DNA from: Roseateles oligotrophus | GTDB lineage: Bacteria > Pseudomonadota > Gammaproteobacteria > Burkholderiales > Burkholderiaceae_C | Direction of reading: 5' to 3' | Assembly (NCBI RefSeq): GCF_025717515.1 | Contig: NZ_JAJIRN010000013.1 | Coordinates: forward strand, 62,001 to 126,000 | Length of the DNA stretch: 64,000 nt | Part shown: in pieces, positions 56,814 through 64,000 of the stretch | Numbering within the stretch: position 1 is the stretch's first letter | Layout: each line of letters begins with the position of its first letter | Notes under the pieces: model-generated | Told to the model about the DNA's origin: nothing | What the model saw: the letters and a program-made list of their open reading frames with translations, nothing else | The model's database searches: none | Made by a program: the position numbers and the translations under genes

Positions 56814-59573
56814 ATGGAATGGTTCGCTCTCAATCAGGACGTCAAGGCCATGGAGGCCGGGCTGAACGATTTGGTCGGCGTGCAACGCTTGGACCTGCTG
56901 ATCCCCATGGCCTGGCAATTGCGCCAACGTGACAGCCACCGCGCATTGATCCTGGCCGCTGAAGCAGAGTCGCTGCTTTCGAACTCGCAGCACCTGGATG
57001 AGCTCGACAAAGAAGGCCAGCGCGCCCGCTTGCGCCTGCTCAGCGCCGAGGTCAGTTGGCTGTATGGGCAGCTCGAGACGGCCGAGCAATTGGCCGAATC
57101 AGCCTTGGCCTTCTTCGAGCAGATTGGCGACCATGTCGGTCTAGGGGACGCTCGCTCCAACTTGGCTGTCGTGTGTCAAGAGCGTGGGGACACAAGGCGC
57201 GGCGATGAGTTTTTGAATTCCGCAATAGAGGACTACCGCATCTGCGGCGATGGCGAACGACTGGCCGCAGCCCAAGCACGCGACTTGGCGCTGACCGCAT
57301 TTCGCGATGCCCCCGCCACGGCGGCATGCCTTTGCGAGCTGTTTGATGGGCAACGCATCCAAACGCTTGGTTTGGCCGCCAGCGCTTGTTTGGCCAGCTC
57401 GCAAGCCATCCTGGCCAGTCTGACGGGCGCGCTCAGCGCCGGCAGCCAGTTCTTTGTGCAGTCCTTCAACGCAGCAACCGAGACCGGCCAGTTACGCCTG
57501 GCCATCTATGCTGCGGGCAATGCGGCCGACGCATTGGCCTCGCTGGGCGATATGGACGCGGCCTTGGAATGGGGTGAGCGCGGCTTGAGCGCGGCCCGCA
57601 GCGCCGGTTGGCCGGCGCCACTGGCTTTGGCCTTGATGCAGACCGGCAACATCCAGCGCCTGCTGGGCCGCCATACCGACGCAAGGTCCACGCTCAATGA
57701 AGCCCTGCTGGTGCTGCAAGACCTGCCTGCCTCGCAAGGCCATATGCTGACTCAGCTGTATTTGGGCGACCTGGCGCTCGAAACCGGCTCGCCCGATGTG
57801 GCGCTGGTTCATTTCTGCAGGGCCGAGGAAAAAGCCACATCGGGGCGCAGTGCCGCCTATCTTTACCGCTCGTGGAGCGGCCAAGCGGTGGCGCTTTGCC
57901 GGCTGGGTCAGGCCGAAGAAGCCTTGAACAAGGTGACTGCGGCACTGAAGCTGGCACGCCAGCAAGGCGGCACCGATGATCAGGTGAAGATCTTGCGGGT
58001 CTTTGCCGAGCTGTACCAGACCTATGTCTTGCCCGCGCCCGCAGACATGAGCGAAGCCAACCCGGTCTTGCACTACCTGAAACAAGCGCTGGCTGTTGCC
58101 GCCGGTATTGAGGCCTATGTCGTGCCCTCCGAGTTGCTCAACGAGTTGGCCAATGCCTATGCTGCCAGCGGGGATGAGCAACAGGCGCTGACCTATGGAC
58201 AGGCCGCAGCCCAAGCACGCAGCAATAAAAGACTCGAACAGGCCCGCAATCGTGCGGAGTCCTTGCTGGTGCGCCAGGACAGCGAGCGCGCGCGCGCCGA
58301 GGCAAGGAGCCAGCGTGAACTGGCCGAGGCACAGGCACAGCGAGCCCAGGCCTTGGAAGAAGCCAGCGCCACACTGCAGGTGCTGAGTCAGATCGGGCTT
58401 GAGTTGACCGGCAATCTGAAGGCCGAAGCAATTTTCTCCACCTTCCATCGCCATCTTGAGCAACTGATGGACGTGTGTGCCTTCTTCGTCTATTTGCTTG
58501 ATGCAGGCGGAGACAGCCTGAGCGCGGCCTTCGCGAGCTCGGGTGCGGCCGAATTCAAGGCCCCGCGAATCCCTCTGAATCACCCCGACTCCTACACCGC
58601 CCAATGCGCCCGCGAAGGGCTGCAACTCGGCACGGGTCGAGCCAACAAATCGCTTCATCCCGAATCCTTGCTAGGGCCGATCGAGATGCTCAGCATGCTG
58701 TTCACACCGCTATTTATCGGCGAGCGTTTGCTGGGTGTGATGTCGGTGCAGGCCATAAATGCCGATGCCTACGGCGAACGCGAAGCGGCCATTTGCCGAA
58801 CGCTTTGCTCCTACGGTGCAATTGCACTCGAAAACGCCGGCGCCTACGCGCTGGCCGAAGCCGCCCAACAGCGAGCCAATCAGGCCCTGCTCGAGCTGGA
58901 ATTGGCCCAAGCCAAGCTGGCCGATCGGGCCGAGTGGCTGGCCGGCGAGGTCGCCAAGGCCACGCAAGAGGTGCTGGCGCGTGAACGCGAAACCGTCGTG
59001 CGTCTGTCCAAAGCGGCCGAGTACCGTGACCCGGAAACCGGTGCGCACATCCTGCGCATGGCCCATTATTCGGAGCTGATTGCCCAAGGTCTTGGTTTGC
59101 CGGATGCCGATCGGCAACTGCTGCTGGAGGCCGCTCCGATGCACGACATCGGCAAGGTCGGCATCACCGACTCCATCTTGCTCAAGCCGGGCCGTTTGAC
59201 GCCGGAAGAGTTCGAAGTGATGAAACGACATGCCCAGATCGGACATGAAATTCTGAAAGACAGCTCATCAATGGTCTTGCAGACGGGCGCGGCGATTGCA
59301 CTCGGTCATCATGAAAAATTCGACGGCAGCGGCTATCCGCAAGGCCTGATCGGCGAAGCAATCCCGATCTTCAGCCGCATCGTCGCGGTGGCCGACGTGT
59401 TTGACGCGCTGACCTCGGAGCGGCCCTATAAAAAAGCCTGGTCGCTGGAACAAGCGGCCGAGCATTTAAGAAGCCATAGCGGCACCCATTTTGATCCGCG
59501 CTGTGTGGACTGCTTCTTCGCTCGCTGGGACGAAGTGCTGGCGATTCGGCAACGTTTCAAGGACGAGGAATAG
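56814..59573 (+). CDS. TPR-GAF-HD-GYP phosphodiesterase
   Basis: A 919-residue cytoplasmic protein without a membrane helix. Residues ~1-470 are tetratricopeptide-like helices, ~475-520 a coiled coil (RARAEARSQRELAEAQAQRAQ, in part), ~515-680 a GAF domain, ~690-730 another coiled coil, and ~730-919 an HD-GYP domain. The HD pair is H777-D778 in MHDIGKVGI; HHEKFDGSGYPQGL is the GYP segment, and VADVFDALTSERPYKKAW completes the site. It should hydrolyse c-di-GMP, with the TPR part binding a partner protein. It lies 118 bases after the ABC-2 permease. Confidence 0.94.
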   Translation: MEWFALNQDVKAMEAGLNDLVGVQRLDLLIPMAWQLRQRDSHRALILAAEAESLLSNSQHLDELDKEGQRARLRLLSAEVSWLYGQLETAEQLAESALAFFEQIGDHVGLGDARSNLAVVCQERGDTRRGDEFLNSAIEDYRICGDGERLAAAQARDLALTAFRDAPATAACLCELFDGQRIQTLGLAASACLASSQAILASLTGALSAGSQFFVQSFNAATETGQLRLAIYAAGNAADALASLGDMDAALEWGERGLSAARSAGWPAPLALALMQTGNIQRLLGRHTDARSTLNEALLVLQDLPASQGHMLTQLYLGDLALETGSPDVALVHFCRAEEKATSGRSAAYLYRSWSGQAVALCRLGQAEEALNKVTAALKLARQQGGTDDQVKILRVFAELYQTYVLPAPADMSEANPVLHYLKQALAVAAGIEAYVVPSELLNELANAYAASGDEQQALTYGQAAAQARSNKRLEQARNRAESLLVRQDSERARAEARSQRELAEAQAQRAQALEEASATLQVLSQIGLELTGNLKAEAIFSTFHRHLEQLMDVCAFFVYLLDAGGDSLSAAFASSGAAEFKAPRIPLNHPDSYTAQCAREGLQLGTGRANKSLHPESLLGPIEMLSMLFTPLFIGERLLGVMSVQAINADAYGEREAAICRTLCSYGAIALENAGAYALAEAAQQRANQALLELELAQAKLADRAEWLAGEVAKATQEVLARERETVVRLSKAAEYRDPETGAHILRMAHYSELIAQGLGLPDADRQLLLEAAPMHDIGKVGITDSILLKPGRLTPEEFEVMKRHAQIGHEILKDSSSMVLQTGAAIALGHHEKFDGSGYPQGLIGEAIPIFSRIVAVADVFDALTSERPYKKAWSLEQAAEHLRSHSGTHFDPRCVDCFFARWDEVLAIRQRFKDEE

Positions 59574-59585
59574 GCATTCCTCAGC

Positions 59586-59622
59586 GCGCATCAAGTGCGC
59601 ATCAAGGGCGCATCAAGGGCGC
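59586..59622. repeat. 11-bp tandem repeat GCGCATCAAG(T/G), ~3.4 copies
   Basis: Three full copies and a part copy of an 11-base unit lie between the HD-GYP stop (59573) and the stop codon of the converging small Trp-rich gene (59613). The last copies extend into that gene's final codons. Confidence 0.85.
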
Positions 59623-59861
59623 TTCTTTTTCGGATCGCCCTGCCGCATCGCTACGATATTCTTCTCCCGCCGCGCGGCCTTGCGGTCTTCCATGCGCTGC
59701 ATCGCCTTGCGCCGGGTCAGGCCGCTTGAATCGGCCCAGGCCCACCACAGCACAGCCGCACCGAACGGGGCCAGCACCAGCAGCCAGTTCCAGTCCGCGA
59801 CCGGCGCGACGCCCAACAGCTTCAGAAGCAGCGTCAGTACGCCGATAGCAACAAACCACAT
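59613..59861 (-). CDS. Small Trp-rich membrane protein
   Basis: An 82-residue protein starting MWFVAIGVLTLLLKLLGVAPVADWNWLL, with two hydrophobic helices (the second LAPFGAAVLWWAWADSSG) and a strongly basic tail (RRKAMQRMEDRKAARREKN, then KKKR). It matches the small Trp-rich protein family seen in Burkholderiales (family knowledge). The ATG at 59859-59861 has GGAG 9 bases upstream; a GTG 33 bases earlier is less likely. Function unknown. It is divergent from the cytochrome c gene. Confidence 0.85.
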   Translation of the reverse strand: MWFVAIGVLTLLLKLLGVAPVADWNWLLVLAPFGAAVLWWAWADSSGLTRRKAMQRMEDRKAARREKNIVAMRQGDPKKKRP

Positions 59862-59998
59862 GAATAGTTCTCCGATTGAATGCCCGGTCAACACCGGCTT
59901 GGCCTCTAGAATGAGTCAAGTTTGGCCTTGGCAAACTGTAGTTCACATTCAAGCCTGGACCGGCCGTCAGTATTTTTGTTTGTAACCGAAAGGACCTC

Positions 59999-60319
59999 AT
60001 GAAATTCTCCACGACTTTTCTACCCGCTTTGACCGCCTTGGCAGCCATCGCCTTGGCGCCGTCGGCCTTCGCCAACGCCGAATTGGCGCAAAAGAAGAAC
60101 TGCATGGCCTGCCATGCCGTCGACAAGAAGATTGTCGGCCCGGCCTATAAGGACGTGGCGGCCAAATACGCCAAGGACAAGGAAGCCGTCGCCAAACTGG
60201 CCGACAAGATCGTCAAGGGTGGCTCCGGCGTCTGGGGCCCGGTGCCTATGCCGGCCAATGCTCAAGTGTCGGCCGATGAAGCCAAGACCCTGGCTGCCTG
60301 GGTGCTGGCTGCCAAGTGA
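59999..60319 (+). CDS. Periplasmic cytochrome c (c551/c552-type)
   Basis: A 106-residue monohaem cytochrome c. A signal peptide (LPALTALAAIALAPSAFA) is followed by the haem-binding C-M-A-C-H at residues 35-39 and the axial Met84 in WGPVPMPAN, which with LAAWVLAAK at the end fits class-I small cytochromes such as c551. It would shuttle electrons in the periplasm to a terminal oxidase or reductase. AAAGGA precedes the ATG and a terminator follows. Confidence 0.95.
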   Translation: MKFSTTFLPALTALAAIALAPSAFANAELAQKKNCMACHAVDKKIVGPAYKDVAAKYAKDKEAVAKLADKIVKGGSGVWGPVPMPANAQVSADEAKTLAAWVLAAK

Positions 60320-60341
60320 GTTCGGTGATCTGAAGAAAACC

Positions 60342-60369
60342 GAGCCCGGCCTAAGGCCGGGTTTTTTTT
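60342..60369 (+). terminator. Rho-independent terminator after cytochrome c
   Basis: A seven-base GC stem (60345-60351 with 60355-60361), loop TAA, then eight T. It closes the single-gene transcript. Confidence 0.9.
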
Positions 60370-60402
60370 CGCAATCGAATGGAACCAGGCCGGATTGAAC
60401 CC

Positions 60403-61314
60403 ATGCCCAGCAGTTCTTTGAGGTCGACCCCATGGCGGGCCTACGCCGCCCTTGCCCTCAGCACCAGCCTGGTGGGGAGTTATGTGGGCCTGTCCAAGCT
60501 GCTCTTGCTGGTGTTCCCGGTGTTCTTGCTGGCCTGGCTGCGCTTCGGCATCGCTGCGCTGCTGATGCGGTCCTGGCTCAAGCGCGGGCCGACCGAGCCG
60601 GCGCTGGATGGCCGCACGCGCTGGCTGCTGTTTTTCGAGTCCTTCATCGGCAACTTTCTGTTCTCGATCTGCCTGCTGTTTGGCCTGCGCCACAGCTCGG
60701 CCATCGTCGCCGGCGTGATACTGGCCGGCATTCCAGCCGCCGTCGCCTTGCTCAGCTGGATTTTTCTGCGCGAAAAAATCGGCGCGCGCGGCTGGCTGGC
60801 CGTCTTGCTCGGCGTGGCCGGCATCAGCCTGGTGGCGCTGAGCCGCAGCCCCTCGCAAGGGGCCGAGCTTGCCACACCGCTGGGGGCGGGCCTGCTGCTC
60901 GCGGCCACGTTTTGCGAGGCCAGTTATGTGGTGATAGGCAAACGCCTGACGGCGCAGATCTCCGCGCGCCGCATCAGTGCCTTGATCAATTTATGGGGCC
61001 TGATCTTGGTCACACCCTTGGGCCTGTGGCAGGCCTGGGGCTTTGATTTCGCCGGACCCCGCGTGGCCGACTGGGGCTTGCTGGCCTTTTACGCGGCGGC
61101 GGCCAGCATGGTCAGCGTCTGGCTGTGGATGACGGGGCTGCGCCAGGTGCCGGCCGCCCGAGCCGGCGTCTTCATGGTGTTTTTACCCATCGCCACCGGC
61201 TTGATCGGCTTGGCGCTGGGAGAACGACTCGGCTTGGTGCAGGCCGGCGCCTACGCCTTGGCCTTGGCCGGCGTACTGCTGGCAACTTGGCCGGTGCGAC
61301 AGAGCGTTAGCTGA
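60403..61314 (+). CDS. EamA/DMT-family transporter
   Basis: A 303-residue inner-membrane protein with ten predicted helices. The first repeat includes YAALALSTSLVGSYVGLSKLLL and FLLAWLRFGIAALLMRSWL; the second ends RAGVFMVFLPIATGLIGLALGERL, the EamA signature. ATG 60403 is preferred because the earlier ATG (60379) lies only ten bases after the terminator T run. Substrate unknown. Confidence 0.9.
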   Translation: MPSSSLRSTPWRAYAALALSTSLVGSYVGLSKLLLLVFPVFLLAWLRFGIAALLMRSWLKRGPTEPALDGRTRWLLFFESFIGNFLFSICLLFGLRHSSAIVAGVILAGIPAAVALLSWIFLREKIGARGWLAVLLGVAGISLVALSRSPSQGAELATPLGAGLLLAATFCEASYVVIGKRLTAQISARRISALINLWGLILVTPLGLWQAWGFDFAGPRVADWGLLAFYAAAASMVSVWLWMTGLRQVPAARAGVFMVFLPIATGLIGLALGERLGLVQAGAYALALAGVLLATWPVRQSVS

Positions 61315-61329
61315 GCTAAAGTCTCGGCC

Positions 61330-61977
61330 ATGCAAATCGATTTTGTCTCGGACGTTTCCTGCCCCTGGTGCGCCATCGGCCTCAAGTCACTGGAGCAGGC
61401 ACTGCTCAAGCTGCCCGAGCTCAAGGTCGAGCTGCATTTCCAGCCCTTCGAGCTGAACCCGCAAATGGCTGCCGAAGGTGAGGAAATCAACGCTCACTTG
61501 GCGCGCAAATACGGCGCGTCGCCGGCCCAGCTGGAGCAAACCCGTGAGGCGATTCGCCAGCGCGGCGCGGAACTTGGTTTTGCCTTCACCAAGGGTGCAC
61601 GCGACCGCATCTACAACACCTTTGACGCGCACAGACTCTTGCACTGGGCCGGCCAGCAAAACCCAGATTTGCAGCAGCGCTTGAAGCTGGCCCTGCTGAA
61701 GGCTTATTTCACCGAGGGCAAAAACCCGGGTTCGCACGCGGTGCTGCTGGAGGCCGCAGTTGGCGTTGGCCTCGACGCCCAAGCGGCAGCCCGGCTCTTG
61801 GCCTCGAACGATTTAGCCGACGAGGTGCGCGAGGCCGAGGCTTTTTGGCAGGCACAGGGCATCAGCTCGGTGCCTGCCGTCATCATCAACCGGCGCCATT
61901 TGATTTCGGGCGGACAGCCGCCCGATGTCTTCGAGCAAGCCTTGCGGCAAATCGCTGCGGAGTCCGCTGCGGATTGA
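61330..61977 (+). CDS. DsbA/FrnE-family oxidoreductase
   Basis: A 215-residue thioredoxin-fold protein of the FrnE branch of the DsbA family. The active-site C11-P-W-C14 lies at the very N-terminus (DFVSDVSCPWCAIG), there is no signal peptide, and helical insert segments follow (YGASPAQLEQTREAIRQRGAELG). The cis-proline segment is GISSVPAVIINRRHLISGGQ. FrnE-like proteins are cytoplasmic disulphide isomerases or polyketide-type isomerases. It lies 15 bases after the EamA gene on the same strand. Confidence 0.93.
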   Translation: MQIDFVSDVSCPWCAIGLKSLEQALLKLPELKVELHFQPFELNPQMAAEGEEINAHLARKYGASPAQLEQTREAIRQRGAELGFAFTKGARDRIYNTFDAHRLLHWAGQQNPDLQQRLKLALLKAYFTEGKNPGSHAVLLEAAVGVGLDAQAAARLLASNDLADEVREAEAFWQAQGISSVPAVIINRRHLISGGQPPDVFEQALRQIAAESAAD

Positions 61978-61997
61978 TTTCACTTGGAGGCGTCGAC

Positions 61998-62429
61998 ATG
62001 AGCAAATGGGCGCAACACGGCAGCTACTCGCTGCATTGGCAAGGCGATGTGTTGATGGCGGTTTATGGCGGCGCCTGGAACGAAGTTGCGGCCAGGAATC
62101 TGCACCGCGCGGCACTGGCCTTGTGGCGAGAGCGCGGGAGCGGGGACAAAACAAGGCATTGGGGGCTACTCAGCGACGCCCGCGATTGGGACGGCGGCAC
62201 GCCCGAAGCCCTAGAGGCCTGGTGGGCGTTTTTTGCCGATGGCGTCAATCACGGCATGGTCGCTGTGACCGATGTTCTGCCCTCGCGATTTCATGCGGCC
62301 ATGGTACGCAAGCTGGCCGAACGAGCCGTGCAAATAGCGCCTTATCGCAACAGTGCCTGCGTCGAAGAAGGCCTTGCCTGGCTGGCGCAGCAAGGCCTCA
62401 ACATCGCCGACGCCGAACCTAAGCCTTAG
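61998..62429 (+). CDS. Unrecognised 143-residue protein
   Basis: A 143-residue soluble protein starting MSKWAQHGSYSLHWQGDVLM. A longer frame exists upstream, but ATG 61998 has TTGGAGG a few bases ahead and lies just past the FrnE stop. The product has a beta-rich beginning, an aromatic/acidic middle (DARDWDGGTPEALEAWWAFF) and a helical end. The alternating pattern weakly recalls small STAS/SpoIIAA-like domains, but I cannot assign a family. It overlaps the converging eda gene by four bases. Confidence 0.75.
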   Translation: MSKWAQHGSYSLHWQGDVLMAVYGGAWNEVAARNLHRAALALWRERGSGDKTRHWGLLSDARDWDGGTPEALEAWWAFFADGVNHGMVAVTDVLPSRFHAAMVRKLAERAVQIAPYRNSACVEEGLAWLAQQGLNIADAEPKP

Positions 62430-63058
62430 CGCTTGATTGCGGCGGCTTCAGCAGCCAGCCGGGTGATGCGTGCCCAGTCGCCCGCATCGACCGCATCTTG
62501 CGGCGTCAACCAAGAGCCCCCACAAACCTTGACGTTAGGCAGGCTCAAGAATTGCGGCGCGGTTTCCAGCGTGATGCCGCCGGTGGGGCAAAACGCCACA
62601 TCGGCGAACGGGCCGCCCAGCGCCTTGAGCAGATTGATGCCACCCACCGCCACGGCCGGGAACAGCTTCAAAAAACTGTAGCCGGCGGCATTCGCCTGCA
62701 TCACTTCGCTGGCGGTCGACACGCCCGGCAACAAAGGCAGGCCCTGCTCGATGCAGGCCGCGCCGATCGCGTCGGTGAAGCCCGGGCTGACCCCGAACTG
62801 GCAGCCGGCATTGCGCGCCGCCCGCACATCTTCAACCGTGCGCAGCGTGCCGGCGCCAACGATGGCCTCGGGCACCGCGCGTGCCATTGCCTCCATTGCC
62901 TGCAAGGCACAAGAAGTGCGCAGCGTCACCTCCAGCACGCGCACGCCGCCGGCCACCAGGGCCTGCGCCAGGGGCACGGCGTCTTCCAGACGCTGGATCA
63001 CGATGACCGGGATCACCGGGCCGTAACTGGCCAAACTCAGGGTGTTCAAAATGCTCAT
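62426..63058 (-). CDS. eda: 2-keto-3-deoxy-6-phosphogluconate (KDPG) aldolase
   Basis: A 210-residue class-I aldolase of the Entner-Doudoroff pathway, splitting KDPG to pyruvate and glyceraldehyde-3-phosphate. It shows GPVIPVIVIQRLEDAVPLAQAL near the start, VLEVTLRT with the catalytic Glu, GAGTLRTVEDVRAARNAG, SPGFTDAI, and the Schiff-base Lys in FLKLFPAVAVGG. The ATG at 63056-63058 was chosen over an upstream TTG. It lies just downstream of edd on the same strand, as expected for a two-gene unit. Confidence 0.96.
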   Translation of the reverse strand: MSILNTLSLASYGPVIPVIVIQRLEDAVPLAQALVAGGVRVLEVTLRTSCALQAMEAMARAVPEAIVGAGTLRTVEDVRAARNAGCQFGVSPGFTDAIGAACIEQGLPLLPGVSTASEVMQANAAGYSFLKLFPAVAVGGINLLKALGGPFADVAFCPTGGITLETAPQFLSLPNVKVCGGSWLTPQDAVDAGDWARITRLAAEAAAIKR

Positions 63059-63096
63059 GCTTGCTGCTTTCTTTGGTGAATCTTCAGAGCCGGGAC

Positions 63097-64000
63097 TCAA
63101 AGCCAGCTGATGGCGCCTTCTTCGGCGCTCTTGACATTGCGGCGCAGGCCGGCAAACAGCTCACGGCCCAGGCCATGGCCGTTCTCCTCCACCTGCTCGG
63201 GCGTGATGGTGGCCAGTTCACGCGCCGCCCATTCGGCCGCCGGCACCAGGGCCAGCAAATCGCCGTTGACGGCGTCCATGCGCACCACATCGCCGTCGCG
63301 CAGCTTGGCCAGCGGCCCGCCGGCCAAGGCCTCGGGCGAAACATGGATGGCGGCCGGAATCTTGCCCGAGGCGCCACTCATGCGGCCATCGGTCACCAAG
63401 GCGACCTTGAAGCCCTTGCCCTGCAGAACAGCCAGCGGTGGTGTCAGCTTGTGCAGCTCGGGCATGCCGTTAGCCTGCGGGCCCTGAAAGCGCACGACGA
63501 CAACCACATCGCGCTCCAACTCGCCCGCCTTGAAGGCGGCCAACATCGAATCCTGGCAGCTAAAGATGCGCACCGGCGCTTCGACAATATGGCGGTCATC
63601 CGGCACGGCCGAGGTCTTGATCACCGCGCGGCCGAGGTTGCCGTCCAGCAGCTTCAGGCCGCCGGTGGGGCTGAACGGCGCGGCAGCGGTGCGCACCACC
63701 GCCTCGTCGCCACTGGCCGGGGCCAGGTCTTGCCAGACCACGCCTCCCCCTTCGCCCAGGCTTGGCAAACGCGCAAACGGACGCAGCGAATCGCCGGCCA
63801 CGCTCGTCACGTCGGCATACATCAGGCCGGCGTCCATCAACTCGCGGATCACAAAAGCGGGGCCGCCAGCGTCCTGGAACTGGTTCACATCGGCGGCGCC
63901 GTTCGGGTAGACGCGTGACAGCAGCGGTGTCATGCCGGACAACTCCGAGAAGTCGCTCCAGTCAATGATGATGCCGGCCGCCCGCGCCACCGCCACCCAG
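63097..64000 (-). CDS. edd: Phosphogluconate dehydratase, 3' part (Edd)
   Basis: The C-terminal ~300 residues of the IlvD/Edd dehydratase that converts 6-phosphogluconate to KDPG; the gene continues beyond the window. Visible parts are [25 protein letters not shown], the [16 protein letters not shown] segment, and the conserved [25 protein letters not shown] block (matched in parts), characteristic of Edd rather than IlvD. The iron-sulphur cysteines lie in the missing or adjoining N-terminal part. It is followed 38 bases on by eda. Confidence 0.95.
   Translation of the reverse strand, partial: WVAVARAAGIIIDWSDFSELSGMTPLLSRVYPNGAADVNQFQDAGGPAFVIRELMDAGLMYADVTSVAGDSLRPFARLPSLGEGGGVVWQDLAPASGDEAVVRTAAAPFSPTGGLKLLDGNLGRAVIKTSAVPDDRHIVEAPVRIFSCQDSMLAAFKAGELERDVVVVVRFQGPQANGMPELHKLTPPLAVLQGKGFKVALVTDGRMSGASGKIPAAIHVSPEALAGGPLAKLRDGDVVRMDAVNGDLLALVPAAEWAARELATITPEQVEENGHGLGRELFAGLRRNVKSAEEGAISWL

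Overview
The window is a GC-rich, gene-dense chromosomal segment of a betaproteobacterium, most likely order Burkholderiales (Roseateles/Rubrivivax/Leptothrix-like; genus not provable from sequence alone). Support comes from gene order and families: the pmbA-darP-mog block, the pyrG-kdsA-eno-ftsB block, a DUF3138 porin, a small Trp-rich protein, a DUF455 protein and a trimeric Gram-negative-type porin. I see no rRNA, tRNA, CRISPR array, prophage or transposase.

Layout. (1) 1-9.8 kb: a TRAP transporter (dctQ cut by the window edge, dctM), then a two-gene phosphorelay-type histidine kinase pair, a lone family-3 periplasmic binding protein, a general porin, and a TRAP binding protein (DctP) that sits apart from the membrane subunits. 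(2) 9.9-19.1 kb: housekeeping genes: pmbA/tldE, darP (yjgA), mog, cysE, a TrmJ-type RNA methyltransferase, suhB, mutS and an alpha/beta hydrolase. (3) 19.1-25.7 kb: pyrG, kdsA, eno and ftsB, followed by pnuC and a NadR-kinase-like gene that together look like a nicotinamide riboside salvage unit, then a converging 6-phosphofructokinase. (4) 25.8-35.3 kb: a 1255-residue membrane protein of unknown function, hslO, a gamma-carbonic anhydrase, a DUF455 protein, an EamA exporter, a small membrane protein and a TPR lipoprotein.

(5) 35.4-49.7 kb: a polyamine/omega-amino-acid catabolism cluster. An Lrp-type regulator is divergent from a run of genes for an omega-amino acid:pyruvate aminotransferase, PuuB-like oxidase, PuuD-like hydrolase, PuuA-like glutamine-synthetase-fold ligase, a second (SpuC-like) aminotransferase, PotFGHI-like ABC uptake, a DUF3138 porin and a PuuC-like aldehyde dehydrogenase. 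Together they could import putrescine through both membranes and convert it to GABA/succinate-level intermediates by both the gamma-glutamylated and the direct transamination route.

(6) 49.8-64 kb: c-di-GMP and envelope genes (an EAL protein with a degenerate GGDEF, an NHL-repeat/M23-like fusion, an ABC-2 transporter pair, a TPR-GAF-HD-GYP protein), a small Trp-rich protein, a cytochrome c, an EamA permease, a DsbA/FrnE-type protein, an unrecognised 143-residue protein, and the Entner-Doudoroff genes eda and edd (edd cut by the window end).

Structure outside genes includes two related ~100-bp palindromic intergenic repeats (before mutS and before the spuC-like gene), several hairpin terminators, two short tandem repeats placed exactly at gene 3' ends, and a 13-base motif shared by the upstream regions of two genes in the polyamine cluster. 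The best candidate for something undescribed is the 1255-residue protein at 25970-29737.
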